A stretch of 64,000 nt of DNA. It comes from Chrysogorgia sp. JL179-B06 (Eukaryota > Cnidaria > Anthozoa > Scleralcyonacea > Chrysogorgiidae). The DNA lies in NCBI GenBank assembly GCA_035772405.1, contig JAYKKM010000005.1:2089501-2153500 (forward strand), given 5' to 3'. The notes under the pieces are model-generated. The model was given only the letters and a program-made list of their open reading frames with translations, searched no databases and was not told the DNA's origin. Position numbers and translations under genes: made by a program. How positions within the stretch are numbered: position 1 is the first letter of the stretch; every line of letters starts with the position of its first letter. This document shows positions 17,140-30,899 of the stretch, in pieces.

Positions 17140-18430
17140 ACCATCATTTCATTCACACCCTTCATTTTATACACCCTTCATTTTCATTATGCACCCTTCA
17201 TTTTCATTATGCACCCTCACCCTTCATTATCATCACACCCTTCATTATCATCACGCACCCTTCATTTTCATCATTTTTCATTATGCACCCTTCATTATCA
17301 TCATGCACCCTTCATTTTTCATTATGCACCCTTCATTTTCATTATCATCACGCAACACCCTTCATTTCAATCACGCACCCTTCATGCACCCTTTTCATTA
17401 TCACCTACCCTTCATTCATCATACACCCTTCATTTTCATCATGCACCCTTCATTTTCATCATGCACCCTTCATTTTCATCACCCTTCATTATCATCACGC
17501 ACATCACCCTTCATTATGCCCCTTCATCATCACGCACCCTTTTCATCATGACCTTCATTTTCATCACGCACCCTTCATTTTCATCATGCACCCATTTTCA
17601 TCATGCACCCTTCATTTTCATCATGCACCCTTCATTTCATCACGCACCCCTTCATTTATCATCACGCACCCTTCATTTTCATCACGCACCCTTCATTTTC
17701 ATCACGCTTCATTTTTACACCCTTTCATCATGCACCTTCATTTTCATCATGCACCCTTCATTTTCATCATGCACCCTTCATTTTCATCACGCCCCTTCAT
17801 TTTTCATTTCACCCTTCATTATCACCCTTCATTATTATGCACCCTTCATTTTCATCATGCACCCCCTTCATTTCATTATGCACCCTTCATTTCATCATAC
17901 CCTTCATCATGCACCCTTCATTCATTTCACCCCATTATCATCATGCACCCTTCATTTTCATTCATGCACCCTTCATTTTCATCATGCACCCTTCATTTTC
18001 ATCACGCACCCTTCATTTTTCATCACCCTTCAACTTCATTTTCATTATGCACCCTTCATTCATCATCATCACATTATCATTAGCACATCATACACCCTTC
18101 ATTTCATCACGCACAATACACCCTTCATTTTCACCCTTCATTTTCATCATATTATTTTCATTATCATGCACCCTTCATTTTCATCATGCACCCTTCATTA
18201 TCATCATTTCATTATCACCCTTCATTATCATCATGCACCTTCATTTCATTATGCACCCTTCATTTTTCATTATTCACCCTTCATTTTCATCATGCACCCT
18301 TCATTTTCATTCATGCACCCTTATCATTTCATTTATCATGCACCCTTCATTTTCATTATGCACCCTTCATTATCATCATGCACCCTTCATTATCATCATA
18401 CACCCTTCATTCATTACCCTTCATTTTCAT
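17140..18430. other. indel-rich block of the 20-bp minisatellite (first)
   Basis: Units here carry frequent one- to several-base insertions and deletions (e.g. acaccctcaccctt, catttttcattatg, cgccccttc) that are almost absent in the flanking satellite. The base composition and unit identity are unchanged. This looks like unpolished long-read consensus or a misassembled join rather than a biological boundary. Confidence 0.6.
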
Positions 18431-20109
18431 TATGCACCCTTCATTATCATCATGCACCCTTCATTTTCATCATGCACCCTTCATTTCATATGCACCCTTC
18501 ATTTTCATCATGCACCCTTCATTATCATCATGCACCCTTCATTTTCATTATGCACCCTTCATTTTCATCATGCACCCTTCATTTTCATCATGCACCCTTC
18601 ATTTTCATCATGCACCCTTCATTATCATCATGCACCCTTCATTTTCATCATGCACCCTTCATTTTCATCATGCACCCTTCATTTTCATCATGCACCCTTC
18701 ATTTTCATCATACACCCTTCATTTTCATCATGCACCCTTCATTTTCATCATGCACCCTTCATTTTCATCACGCACCCTTCATTTTCATCATGCACCCTTC
18801 ATTTTCATCATGCACCCTTCATTATCATCATGCACCCTTCATTTTCATCATGCACCCTTCATTTTCATCATGCACCCTTCATTTTCATCATGCACCCTTC
18901 ATTTTCATCATGCACCCTTCATTTTCATCATGCACCCTTCATTATCATTATACACCCTTCATTTTCATCATGCACCCTTCATTTTCATTACGCACCCTTC
19001 ATTTTCATTATGCACCCTTCATTATCATTATGCACCCTTCATTATCATCATGCACCCTTCATTATCATCATGCACCCTTCATTTTCATCATGCACCCTTC
19101 ATTATCATCATACACCCTTCATTTTCATTATGCACCCTTCATTTTCATTATACACCCTTCATTATTATACACCCTTCATTTTCATGCACCCTTCATTATC
19201 ATCACGCACCCTTCATTTTCATTATGCACCCTTCATTTTCATTATGCACCCTTCATTTTCATTATGCACCCTTCATTTTCATTACGCCTTCATTATCATT
19301 ATGCACCCTTCATTATCATTATGCACCCTTCATTTTCATTATACCCTTCATTTTCATTATGCACCCTTCATTTTCATTTCACGCACCCTTCATTTTCATT
19401 ATACACCCTTCATTATCATTATGCACCCTTCATTTTCATCATGCACCCTTCATTTTCATTATGCACCCTTCATTATCATCATGCACCCTTCATTTTCATC
19501 ATGCACCCTTCATTTTCATTATGCACCCTTCATTTTCATCATGCACCCTTCATTATCATCATGCACCCTTCATTATCATTATACACCCTTCATTTTCATC
19601 ATCATGCACCCTTCATTTTCATCATGCACCCTTCATTTTCATTATGCACCCTTCATTTTCATTATGCACCCTTCATTTTCATCATACACCTTTCATTATC
19701 ATCATGCACCCTTCATTATCATCATGCACCCTTCATTTTCATCATGCACCCTTCATTTTCATTATGCACCCTTCATTATCATTATGCACCCTTCATTTTC
19801 ATCATGCACCCTTCATTATCATCATGCACCCTTCATTTTCATCATGCACCCTTCATTCATTCACATGCACCCTTCATTTTCATCATGCACCCTTCATTTT
19901 CATCATGCACCCTTCATTTTCATCATGCACCCTTCATTTTCATCATGCACCCTTCATTTTCATTATGCACCCTTCATTTCATTCATCATCATGCACCCTT
20001 CATTTTCATCATGCACCCTTCATTTCATTATACACCCTTCATTTTCATCATGCACCCTTCATTTTCATTATGCACCCTTCATTATCATCATGCACCCTTC
20101 ATTTTCATC

Positions 20110-23100
20110 ATAGCACCCTTCATTTTCATCATTGCACCCTTCATTTTCATTATGCCCCACCCTTCATTATCATCACGCCACCCTTCATTTTCATCACGCA
20201 CCCTTCATTTTCATCATTGCTCGACCCTTCATTTTCATCACGCACCCTTCATTTTCATCATGCACCCTTCATTTTCATCATGCACCCTTCATTCATCATC
20301 ACGCACCCTTCATTTTTCATCATGCACCCTTCATTTTCATCACGCACCCTTTCATTATCTTCACGCACCCTTCATTTTCATCATGCACCCTTCATTTTTT
20401 CATCACGCACCCTTCATTTCATCATGCACACCCTTCATTTTCAGCATCACGCACCCTTCATTTTCAATATGCACGCACCCTTCATTTTCATCATGCACCC
20501 TTCATTATCATCCACGCACACCCTTCATTTTCATTATACGCACCCTTCATTTTCATCATGCACCCTTCATTTTCATCATGCACCCTTCATTTTCATCATG
20601 CCACCCTTCATTATCATCATGCTACTCCTTCATTATCATCATGCACCCTTTATTTTCATCACGCACCCTTCATTTTCATTATGCACACCCTTCATTTTCA
20701 TCATGCACCCTTCAATTATCATTATACACCCTTCATTATCATCACGCACCCTTCATTTTCATCATGCACTACCCTTCATTTTCATCATGCCACCCTTCAT
20801 TTTCATTCTCGCACCCTTCATTTTCATCATGCACCCTTCATTTTCATCATGCACCCTTCATTTTCATCACGCACCCCTTCATTTTCATCATGCCACCCTT
20901 CATTTTCATCATACGCCACCCTTCATTTTCATCAATTACGCACCCTTCATTTTCATCCAACCGCACCCTTCATTTTCATCACGCACCCTTCATTATCATT
21001 CACGCACCCTTCATTTTCATCATACGCACCCTTCATTTTCATCATGCACCCTTCATTTTCATCATGCACCCTTCATTATCATCACGCACCCTTCATTATC
21101 ATCATGCACCCTTCATTTTCATCATGCACCCTTCATTTTCATCATGCACCCTTCATTTTCATTAATGCACCCTTCATTATCATTATACGCACCCTTTCAT
21201 TTTCATCACGCACCACCTTTCATTTTCATCATGCACCCTTCATTTTCATCATGCTCAACCCTTCATTATCATTATGCACCCTTCATTTTCATTATACACC
21301 CTTCATTAACATTCATCTTTGGCACCCTTCATTTTCATCATGCACTCCTTCATTTACATCATTATGCACCCTTCATTATCATTAATACGCCACCCTTCAT
21401 TTTCATCATGCACCCTTCATTATCATCATTTTACGCACCCTTCATTTTCATCATGCACCCTTCATTTTCATTATGCACCCTGTATTTCAATTACGCACCC
21501 TTTCATTTCATCATACACACCCTTCATTATCATTATGCACCCTTCATTTTCATCATGCACCCTTCATTTTCATTATGCAGCCCTTACTTAAGTCATTTTC
21601 ATTATACGGCACCCCTTCAATTTTTCATCATGCACCCTCTCATTTTCATCATGCACCCTTCATTATCATCACGCACCCTTCATTATCTTTCATGGCAACC
21701 CTTCATTTTCATTATTACACCCTTCATTATCATCATGCAACCTTCATTTTCATCATGCACCCTTCATTATCATCACGCACCCTTTATTTTCATGTATGCA
21801 CCCTTCATTTTCATCATACACCCTTCATTATCATTATGCACCCCTTCATTATCATCATGCACCCCTTCATTTTCATCATGCACCCCTTTACATTTTTCAT
21901 TATGCACCCTTCATTTTCATCATGCACCCTTCATTTTCATTATGCACCCTCATGATCATTATATGCACCCCCCGATAACCCTTCATTATCATCATGCCAC
22001 CCTTCATTTTTCATCACGCACCCGTCATTATCATCATGCACCCTTCATTTTCATCATACGGCACCCTTCATTATCATCATCTGCACCCTTCATTATCAAT
22101 CAGGGCACCCTTCATTATCATCATGCACCCTTCATTTTCATCATGCACCCTTTTTTTTTCATTCATTATCATCATGCACCCTTCATTATCATCATGACAC
22201 CCTTCATTAATCATCATGCACCCTTCATTTTCATCATTACGCACCCTTTCATTTATCATCATATGCACCCTTCATTTTCATCATGCACCCTTCATTTTCA
22301 TCATGCACCCTTCGATTATCATTCATGCACCCTTCATTATCCATTATTATGCACCCTTCATTATTTCATCATTATGCACCCTTCATTATCATCATGGCAC
22401 CCTTTCATTTTCATCATGCACCCTTCATTTTCATCATGCACCCTTCATTTTCATCATGCACCCTTCATTTTCATTATGCACCCTTTCATTTTACATCATG
22501 CACCCTTCATTATCATCATGCACCCTTCATTTTCATCATGCACCCTTCATTTTCATCACGCACCCTTCATTATCATCATGCACCCTTCATTTTCATTATG
22601 CACCCTTCATTATCATCATGCACCCTTCATTATCATTATACACCCTTCATTATCATCATCAATGCACCCTTCATTATCATCATGCACCCTTCATTTTCAT
22701 CATGCACCCTTCATTATCATCATGCACCCTTCATATAATTCATCATGCACCCTTCATTTATCAGCATCATTATCAACCCTTCATTATCATCAAGTATTGC
22801 ACCCTGTCATTTTCATCATGCACCCTTCATTTTCATCATGCACCCTTCATTTTTCATCATGCACCCTTCATTAATCATCATGCACCCATTCATTATCATC
22901 CACATACACCCTTTCATTCATCATGCACCCTTCATTTCATCATGCACCCTTCATTTTCATCATGCAAGCCCCCTTCATTATTCATCATGCACCCTTCATT
23001 TTCATTATGCACCCTTCTATTATCATCACGCTCCCTCATTTTCATCATGCACCCTTCATTTTCCATCATGCACCCTTCATTATCATCATGCACCCTTCAT

Positions 23101-24380
23101 TTTCATCATGCCACCCTTCATTATCATCATGCACCCCCTTCATTTTCATTATGCACCCTTCATTATCATCAAATGCACCCTTCATTATTCATCATGCACC
23201 CTTCATTTTCATCCAATGCACCCTTCATTTTCATTACGCAACCTTCATTTTCATTATGCACCCTTCATTATCATCATGCACCCTTCATTTATCATCATGC
23301 ACCCTTCATTATCATCATGCACCCTTCATTATTCATCATGCACGCCTTCATTTTCAATCACGCACGCACCCTTCATTTTTTTCATTACGCACCCTTCATT
23401 TTCATTTATGCACCCTTCATTATCATCAATGCACCCTTCATTTTCATCCACGCAAACACCTTCATTTTCAGCACGCACCCTTCATTTTCATTCATGCACC
23501 CTTCATTATCATCACGCACCCTTCATTATCATTATGCACCCTTCATTTTCATTACGCACCCTTCATTTTCATCATACACCCTTCATTATCATCACCGCAC
23601 CCTTCATTTTCATTACGCACCCCTTCATTATCTAATCAAGAGCACCCTTCATTATCATCTCATTACGCACCCTTCATTATCATCATGCACCCTTCATTTT
23701 CATTATGCACCCTTCATTTTCATTATGCACCCTTCATTATCATCACGCACCCTTCATTTTCATCACGCACCCTCATTTTCATTAGCGCACCCTTCATTTA
23801 TCATCATAGCACCCTTCATTTTCATTATGCACCCTTCATTATCATCATGCACCCTTCATTTTCATCATGCACCCTTCATTTTCATCACACGCACCCTTCA
23901 TTTTCATCATGCACCCTTCATTATCATTACATGCACCCTTCAATTTACCCCATCTGATCACACCCTTTCATTTTTCATCTTTACCATGCACCCTTCATTT
24001 TCATCATGCACCCTTCATTTTCATTCACATGACACCCTTCATTATCCTTCATCATGCACCCTTCATTATCATTCATTACGCACCTTACATTATCATATCA
24101 TCACGCACCCTTCATTTTCATCATGCACCCTTCATTGTTAATCATGCACCCCTTCATTTTCATCATGCACCCTTCATTTTCATTACGCACCCTTCATTAT
24201 CATCATTGCACCCTTCATTTTCATTACGCACCCTTCATTATCATCATTGCACCCTTCATTTTCATCATGCACCCTTCATTTTCATACGCACCCTTCATTA
24301 TCATCATGCACCCTTTCATTTTCATCAGCGCACCCCTTCATATTCATCGCACCTTTCATTATTATTATTGCACCCTATCA
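20110..24380. other. indel-rich block of the 20-bp minisatellite (second)
   Basis: As in the block at 17.1-18.4 kb, units show scattered single-base insertions (atcattgcacc, tcatcatgccaccc, ccctttcatt), duplicated bases and truncated units, while point variation remains ordinary. Milder indels continue to about 26.0 kb. The likely cause is low consensus quality over a region that short reads cannot polish. Confidence 0.6.
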
Positions 24381-26985
24381 TTTTCATTATGCACCCTTCA
24401 TTTTCATCATGCACCCTTCATTTTCATCATGCACCCTTCATTTTCATCACGCACCCTTCATTATCATCATGCACCCTTCATTATCATCATGCACCCTTCA
24501 TTTTCATCATGCACCCTTCATTATCATCATGCACCCTTCATTATCATTATGCACCCTTCATTTTCATTATGCACCCTTCATTTTCATGCACCCTTCATTT
24601 TCATCACGCACCCTTCATTTTCATCATGCACCCTTCATTTTCATCATGCACCCTTCATTATCATCATCCTTCATTATCATGCACCCTTCATTTTCATCAT
24701 GCACCCTTCATTATCATCATGCACCCTTCATTTTCATCATGCACCCTTCATTTTCCATCATGCACCCTTCATTTTCATTATGCACCCTTCATTATCATCA
24801 TGCACCCTTCATTTTCATCATGCACCCTTCATTTTCATCATGCACCCCTTCATTTTCATTATGCACCCTTCATTATCATCATGCACCCCATTCATTTTCA
24901 TCACGCACCCTTCATTTTCATTACGCACCCTTCATTATCATCATTACCCCTTCATTATCATCACGCACCCTTCATTATCATCATGCACCCTTCATTTTCA
25001 TCACGCAACACCCTTCATTTTCATTACGCACCCTTCATTATCATCATGCACCCTTCATTTTCATCACGCACCCCTTCATTTTCATTACGCACCCTTCATT
25101 ATCATCATGCACCCTTCCATTTTCATCATGCACCCTTCATTATCATCACCCTTCATTTTCATCATGCACCCTTCATTTTCATTACGCACCCTTCATTTTC
25201 ATCATGCACCCTTCATTTTCATCATGCACCCTTCATTTTCATCACGCACCCTTCATTTTCATCATGCACCCTTCATTTTCATCATGCACCCTTCATTATC
25301 ATCATGCACCCTTCATTTTCATCATGCACCCTTCATTTTCATTACGCACCCTTCATTATCATCACGCACCCTTCATTTTCATTACGCACCCTTCATTATC
25401 ATCATGCACCCTTCATTTTCATTATGCACCCTTCATTTTCATTACGCACCCTTCATTATCATCATGCACCCTTCATTTTCATCACGCACCCTTCATTTTC
25501 ATTACGCACCCTTCATTATCATCATGCACCCTTCATTATCATTATGCACCCTTCATTTTCATCATGCACCCCTTCATTATCATCATGCACCCTTCATTTT
25601 CATCATGCACCCTTCATTATCATTATGCACCCTTCATTATCATCATAGGCACCCTTCATTTTCATCATGCACCCTTCATTGTCATGCACCCTTCATTATC
25701 ATTATGCACCCTTCATTATCATCATGCACCCTTCATTATCATGCACCCTTTCATTTTCATCATGCACCCTTCATTATCATCATCACCCTTCATTTTCATT
25801 CATGCACCCTTCATTATCATCATGCACCCTTCATTTTCACATCATGCACCCTTCATTATCATCATGCACCCTTCATTTTCATTTTCATCATGCACCCTTC
25901 ATTTTCATCATGCACCCCTTCATTTTCATCACGCACCCTTTCATTATTCATTTTCATCATGCACCCTTCATTTTCATCATGCACCCTTCATTTTCATCAC
26001 GCACCCTTCATTATCATCACGCACCCTTCATTATCATCATGCACCCTTCATTATCATCATGCACCCTTCATTATCATTATGCACCCTTCATTATCATCAT
26101 CATCATGCACCCTTCATTTTCATCATGCACCCTTCATTATCATCATGCACCCTTCATTTTCATCATGCACCCTTCATTTTCATCATGCACCCTTCATTTT
26201 CATCACGCACCCTTCATTATCATTACGCACCCTTCATTTTCATTACGCACCCTTCATTTTCATTATGCACCCTTCATTTTCATCATGCACCCTTCATTTT
26301 CATCACGCACCCTTCATTTTCATCACGCACCCTTCATTTTCATCATGCACCCTTCATTTTCATCACGCACCCTTCATTTTCATTATACACCCTTCATTAT
26401 CATCATGCACCCTTCATTATCATCATGCACCCTTCATTTTCATCACACACCCTTCATTTTCATCATGCACCCTTCATTTTCATCACGCACCCTTCATTTT
26501 CATTATACACCCTTCATTATCATCATGCACCCTTCATTATCATCATGCACCCTTCATTTTCATCATGCACCCTTCATTTTCATCATGCACCCTTCATTTT
26601 CATCACGCACCCTTCATTATCATCATGCACCCTTCATTATCATTATACACCCTTCATTATCATCATGCACCCTTCATTTTCATCATGCACCCTTCATTAT
26701 CATCATGCACCCTTCATTTTCATCATGCACCCTTCATTTTCATCATGCACCCTTCATTATCATCACGCACCCTTCATTTTCATCATTCACCCTTCATTTT
26801 CATCATGCACCCTTCATTTTCATCATGCACCCTTCGTTTTAATCATGCACCCTTCGTTTTCATCATGCACCCTTCATTTTCATTACGCACCCTTCATTAT
26901 CATCATGCACCCTTCATTTCAGTACGCACCCTTCATTTTCATCAAGCACCTTCATCATTATGCCACCTTCATCATTATGCACTTC

Positions 26986-27257
26986 ATCATATGTAATAAT
27001 ACCATGAAAATCTTAAAATCTAGGTTCTTATACGCGGGTTTTTACTGTACTTCAATGCTATACTAGAGATTGTATGAACTTTTTCACTCAAATCCTTCAC
27101 CAGTTTATAACATGCAAAGCATGAAAGAAAGCCAAATTCCTGGGTCAAAGTCAAATTGACGTCACACTCATTAGCATTTTAAAAACATAAATCTGTATAA
27201 AGTATCGAACCAAAGATCAAATCAAAGAAATATTTCACTGTTCAACTATTTGTCTCG

Positions 27258-27258
<1 letters not shown>
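26986..27258. other. unique AT-rich spacer, no gene seen
   Basis: Non-repetitive AT-rich sequence between the end of the minisatellite and a (AAT)n tract. It has no reading frame with recognisable similarity and no RNA-like structure that could be supported. Confidence 0.5.

Positions 27259-27293
<35 letters not shown>
27259..27293. repeat. (AAT)n microsatellite
   Basis: About eleven perfect trinucleotide repeats, interpreted as the 3' tail of the minus-strand non-LTR copy next to it. Confidence 0.9.
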
Positions 27294-27294
<1 letters not shown>

Positions 27295-27640
27295 TTTTTT
27301 TAAATTTTAAAATTTATTTTTTTTAAATTTTTTATTTTTTATTCATTTTTTTAATAATTATTTATTTATTTTCGGATACAGCCACCCCTCAGCAGTGAGA
27401 ATTTTTGGCCGGTGTGGTCAGTAGCTAAGTTGTTATAAGCTTAGAAATCATGCGTTTAAATGATTCAGTATTCGTGGCATGCAAGAATACATTCTCTGGA
27501 AGAGCGTTCCATTGTTCAATAGTTCTTGGATAAAAAGATAGTCTATGGGCTTCAGTTTTACAGGCAATTTGTTTGAAAGAGTGATCCTTGTTGTGTCTAC
27601 TTTTCCTCGTAGGTTGTTGTAAGTTTTCACACGTATTTAC
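27259..27640 (-). mobile_element. 3' end of a non-LTR retrotransposon (CR1/L2-like), minus strand
   Basis: On the minus strand, about 27,640 down to 27,430 translates to the typical last segment of a CR1/L2-type reverse transcriptase ORF. It includes a YPRTIEQWNALPENV-like stretch and an FKRM motif, then a stop. The matching open frame shown by a longest-ORF search is a different, non-coding frame. Below the stop lies an AT-rich 3' UTR, and the copy ends in a (ATT)n tail seen on the plus strand as (AAT)n at 27,259-27,293. It is 5' truncated and dead. Confidence 0.7.
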
Positions 27641-27699
27641 TACAACAAGGCCCTTTACGATCTTGTATAATAATGTTAATAATAATGTTAATAATGCTC

Positions 27700-28203
27700 C
27701 GATAGAATGTATATACTAAGAATTTGTAAGTTCCACGGATACTCTACTAGCAACTTAGATTTACTCTTCCAAAGTCTTATCATATCAATTTTCTTGTATG
27801 CTATTGAAGTTTGGGGCTGTGCCTTTTATGATAAATATCTAAGTAGAATCAATAAATTATTCACTCGATCTTTTAAATCTGGTTACTACTCTAGACAATA
27901 TAATATTACGGAAATTATACAGAATACGGATAAGATGATGTGGCAAAAATTAATTACTACAACCACGGCTCTTAACGATCTCCTTCCTCCACGTAGAACT
28001 AGACAACTAAGAAATAGGCCACAAATACAATTATATATTACCTAGGGTACAAACTAGCCGTTTTAAATCGGTTTTTATTAATAGATGCTTGTTCACTAAA
28101 TTGTAATTATTGACTAAATTTTATTTGTAACTATATTATGTAATTACTCATTATTCTTGTAATTAGAGCACTTCTGTTTGCTCTTATTTTTTCAATAAAG
28201 ACC

Positions 28204-28235
<32 letters not shown>
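27700..28235 (+). mobile_element. 3' end of a second non-LTR retrotransposon, plus strand
   Basis: An open frame (27,707-28,045, 112 aa) resembles the C-terminal part of invertebrate non-LTR reverse transcriptases. It has LIISIFLYAIEVWG followed by a KYLSRINKLFTRSFKSGY-like segment and a basic ending. An AT-rich 3' UTR follows with an AATAAA signal near 28,193, then a (TTA)n tail at about 28,206-28,235. One damaged copy of the neighbouring 24-bp minisatellite unit lies just upstream (27,690-27,712) and the main array lies just downstream. This suggests insertion into, or next to, an older part of that array. The 5' part is missing. Confidence 0.75.
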
Positions 28236-28238
<3 letters not shown>

Positions 28239-30483
28239 TTAGAAAAATGATATGCTAACGATATGCTATGTTTAGAAAAATGATATTCTATCGGATTTTA
28301 TGCTCCGATAGAATGTTTAGATATGCTCCGTATAGAATGTTTAGATATGCTCTAATAGAATGTTTAGATATGCTCCGTATATAGAATGTTTAGATATGCT
28401 CCGTATAGAATGTTTAGATATTCTCCGTATAGAATTTTTAGATATGCTCCATATAGAATGTTTAGATATGCTCCGTATAGAATGTTTAGATATACTCCGC
28501 ATAGAATGTTTAGATATGCTCCGTATAAAATGTTTAGATATGCTCCGTATATAGAATGTTTAGATATGCTCTAATAGAATGTTTAGATATGCTCCGTATA
28601 GAATCCGGTTTAGATATGCTCCGTATAGAATGTTTAGATAATTGCTCCGTATATAGAATGTTTAGATATTAGATATGCTCCGCATAGAATGTTTAGATAC
28701 AGGTATGCTCCGTATAGAATCCGGTTTAGATATGCTCCGTATAGAATGTTTAGATATGCTCCGTATAAAATGTTTAGATATGCTCCGTATAGAATGTTTA
28801 GATATGCTCCGTATAGAATGTTTAGATATGCTCCGTATAGAATGTTTAGATATGCTCCGTATAGAATGTTCAGATGTGCTCCGTATAGAATGTTTAGATA
28901 TGCTCCGTATAGTATGTTTAGATATGCTCCGTATATAGAATGTTTAGATATGCTCCGTATATAGAATGTTTAGATATATGCTCCGTATAGAATGTTTAGA
29001 TATGCTCCGTATAGAATGTTTAGATATGCTCCGTATAAAATGTTTAGATATGCTCCGTATAGAATGTTTAGATATGCTCCGTATAGAATGTTTAGATATG
29101 CTCCGTATATAGAATGTTTAGATATGCTCCATATAAAATGTTTAGATATGCTCCGTATAGAATGTTTAGATATGCTCCGTATAGAATGTTTAGATAATTG
29201 CTCCGTATATAGAATGTTTAGATATTAGATATGCTCCGTATATAGAATGTTTAGATATGCTCCGTATATAGAATGTTTATAGATATGCTCCGTATAGAAT
29301 GTTTAGATATGCTCCGTATAAAATGTTTAGATATGCTCCGTATAGAATGTTTAGATATGCTCCATATAAAATGTTTAGATATGCTCCGTATAAAATGTTT
29401 AGATATGCTCCGTATATAGAATGTTTAGATATGCTCTAATAGAATGTTTAGATATGCTCCATATAAAATGTTTAGATATGCTCCGTATAGAATGTTTAGA
29501 TAATTGCTCCGTATATAGAATGTTTAGATATTAGATATGCTCCGTATAGAATGTTTAGATATGCTCCGTATAGAATGTTTAGATATGCTCCGTATAGTAT
29601 GTTTAGATATGCTCCGTATAGAATGTTTAGATATGCTCCGTATATAGAATGTTTAGATATGCTCCGTATATAGAATGTTTAGATATGCTCCGTATAGTAT
29701 GTTTAGATATGCTCCGTATGGAATGTTTAGATAATTGCTCCGTATATAGAATGTTTAGATATGCTCCGTATAGTATGTTTAGATATGCTCCATATAGAAT
29801 GTTTAGATAATTGCTCCGTATACAGAATGTTTAGATATTAGATATGCTCCGCATAGAATGTTTAGATATGCTCCGTATAGAATGTTTAGATATGCTCCGT
29901 ATAGTATGTTTAGATATGCTCCGTATAGTATGTTTAGATATGCTCCGTATAGTATGTTTAGATATGCTCCGTATAGAATGTTTAGATATGCTCCGTATAT
30001 AGAATGTTTAGATATGCTCCGTATATAGAATGTTTAGATATGCTCCGTATAGAATGTTTAGATAATTGCTCCGTATATAGAATGTTTAGATATGCACCGT
30101 ATAGAATGTTTAGATATGCTCCGTATAGTATGTTTAGATATATGCTCCCTATTTAGTATGTTTAGATATGCTCCGTATAGTATGTTTATAGGTATGCTCC
30201 GTATAGTATGTTCAGATATGCTCCGTATAGTATGTTCAGATATGCTCCGTATAGTATGTTTAGATATGCTCCGTATAGTATGTTTAGATATGCTCCGTAT
30301 AGTATGTTTAGTTATGCTCCGTATAGAATGTTCAGATATGCTCCGTATAGTATGTTTAGATATTCTCCGTATAGTATGTTTAGATATGCTCCGTATAGTA
30401 TGTTTAGATATGCTCCGTATAGTATGTTTAGATATGCTCCGTATAGTATGTTTAGATATGCTCCGTATAGAATGTTTAGTATA
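28236..30483. repeat. 24-bp minisatellite, about 90 units
   Basis: Tandem units of 24 bp, each made of atgctccgtata followed by gaatgtttagat. Variants include gtatata (26 bp), taattgctcc, an a-to-t change giving tagtatg (common in the second half), and ccggtt insertions. Because 24 is a multiple of three, all forward frames give 8-residue periodic peptides (RMFRYAPY, MLRIECLD). These are by-products, not proteins. The first 70 bp are degenerate units. Confidence 0.95.
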
Positions 30484-30765
30484 CAGTGTATATAAAAAAA
30501 AACGCTACCGGAAGCAACTGTGAATTAGCTTTTTTTTCAAAGAACCCATTGTAATAGTTTGAAGGCTTAGACCCTCTGAGGAACGAATGCGTAAAAAATA
30601 ACTTGGATTGCATTCGTATTGAAAACTGCTTTCTCTCTTCTTGATTAACGCAGCGCTTGGACCATCTTAATTTCCCAGGTGTATAATTTTTTTTTAAATT
30701 ACAATAGGTCTCTTTAAGAATGCTAATTCATTTTCTAAGGGTAGCGGTTTTTTTGATACACACTG
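30484..30765. mobile_element. 282-bp Tc1/mariner-type MITE flanked by TA
   Basis: The element begins cagtgtatataaaaaaaa followed by acgctacc. It ends ggtagcggttttttt followed by gatacacactg, so the ends form imperfect terminal inverted repeats of about 26 bp. TA lies on both sides (30,482-30,483 and 30,766-30,767), as expected for the TA duplication of Tc1/mariner transposition. It splits the 24-bp minisatellite. There is no transposase frame, so it is non-autonomous. Confidence 0.75.
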
Positions 30766-30823
30766 TAGAATGTTTAGATATGCTCCATATAGAATGTTTA
30801 GATATGCTCCGTATATAAATAAT
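30766..30823. repeat. remnant units of the 24-bp minisatellite
   Basis: Two further 24-bp units right of the MITE; the array stops here, 77 bp before the first visible CTH exon. Confidence 0.85.
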
Positions 30824-30899
30824 AAATACATTGAGGAGGTTATAGACACTTTAAGATATAAAGAAAAACAGAGAGTAACAATCATCATATTTTTCTTAG

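Larger units (their letters stand above)
1..26985. repeat. 20-bp minisatellite, about 1,340 tandem units
   Basis: The whole stretch is a tandem array of a 20-bp unit, typically gcacccttcattttcatcat. Variation is nearly restricted to a few two-state positions: T or A in catt(t/a)tcat, C or T in cat(c/t)a, and the last base with the following g/a of (t/c)(g/a)cac. The array starts before the window. Occasional 19-bp units (about 4441, 5301, 5661, 6201, 14751, 15031, 15541, 16487 and 16951) and other odd units recur in blocks. This shows higher-order duplication of segments of several hundred bases to about 1 kb. None of the three forward frames meets a stop codon in the consensus unit, so very long open frames arise without coding meaning. 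The array ends in decayed units around 26,940-26,985. It probably lies in an intron of the CTH gene whose later exons start at 30,900. Confidence 0.97.

Noticed and set aside
26..26996. Open frames of up to 2,236 codons with repeated MHPSFSSCTLHFHHAPFIFI-type peptides
   Set aside because: They are the three-frame translation of the 20-bp satellite, which happens to contain no forward stop. All three frames are equally open, so no protein is implied.
28360..30523. Repeated 8-residue frames (RMFRYAPY, MLRIECLD)
   Set aside because: By-product of the 24-bp minisatellite. There is no start context, no unique sequence, and all frames are open.
1..30823. CRISPR-like array
   Set aside because: The units are contiguous without spacers and the setting is an animal intron, with no cas genes.
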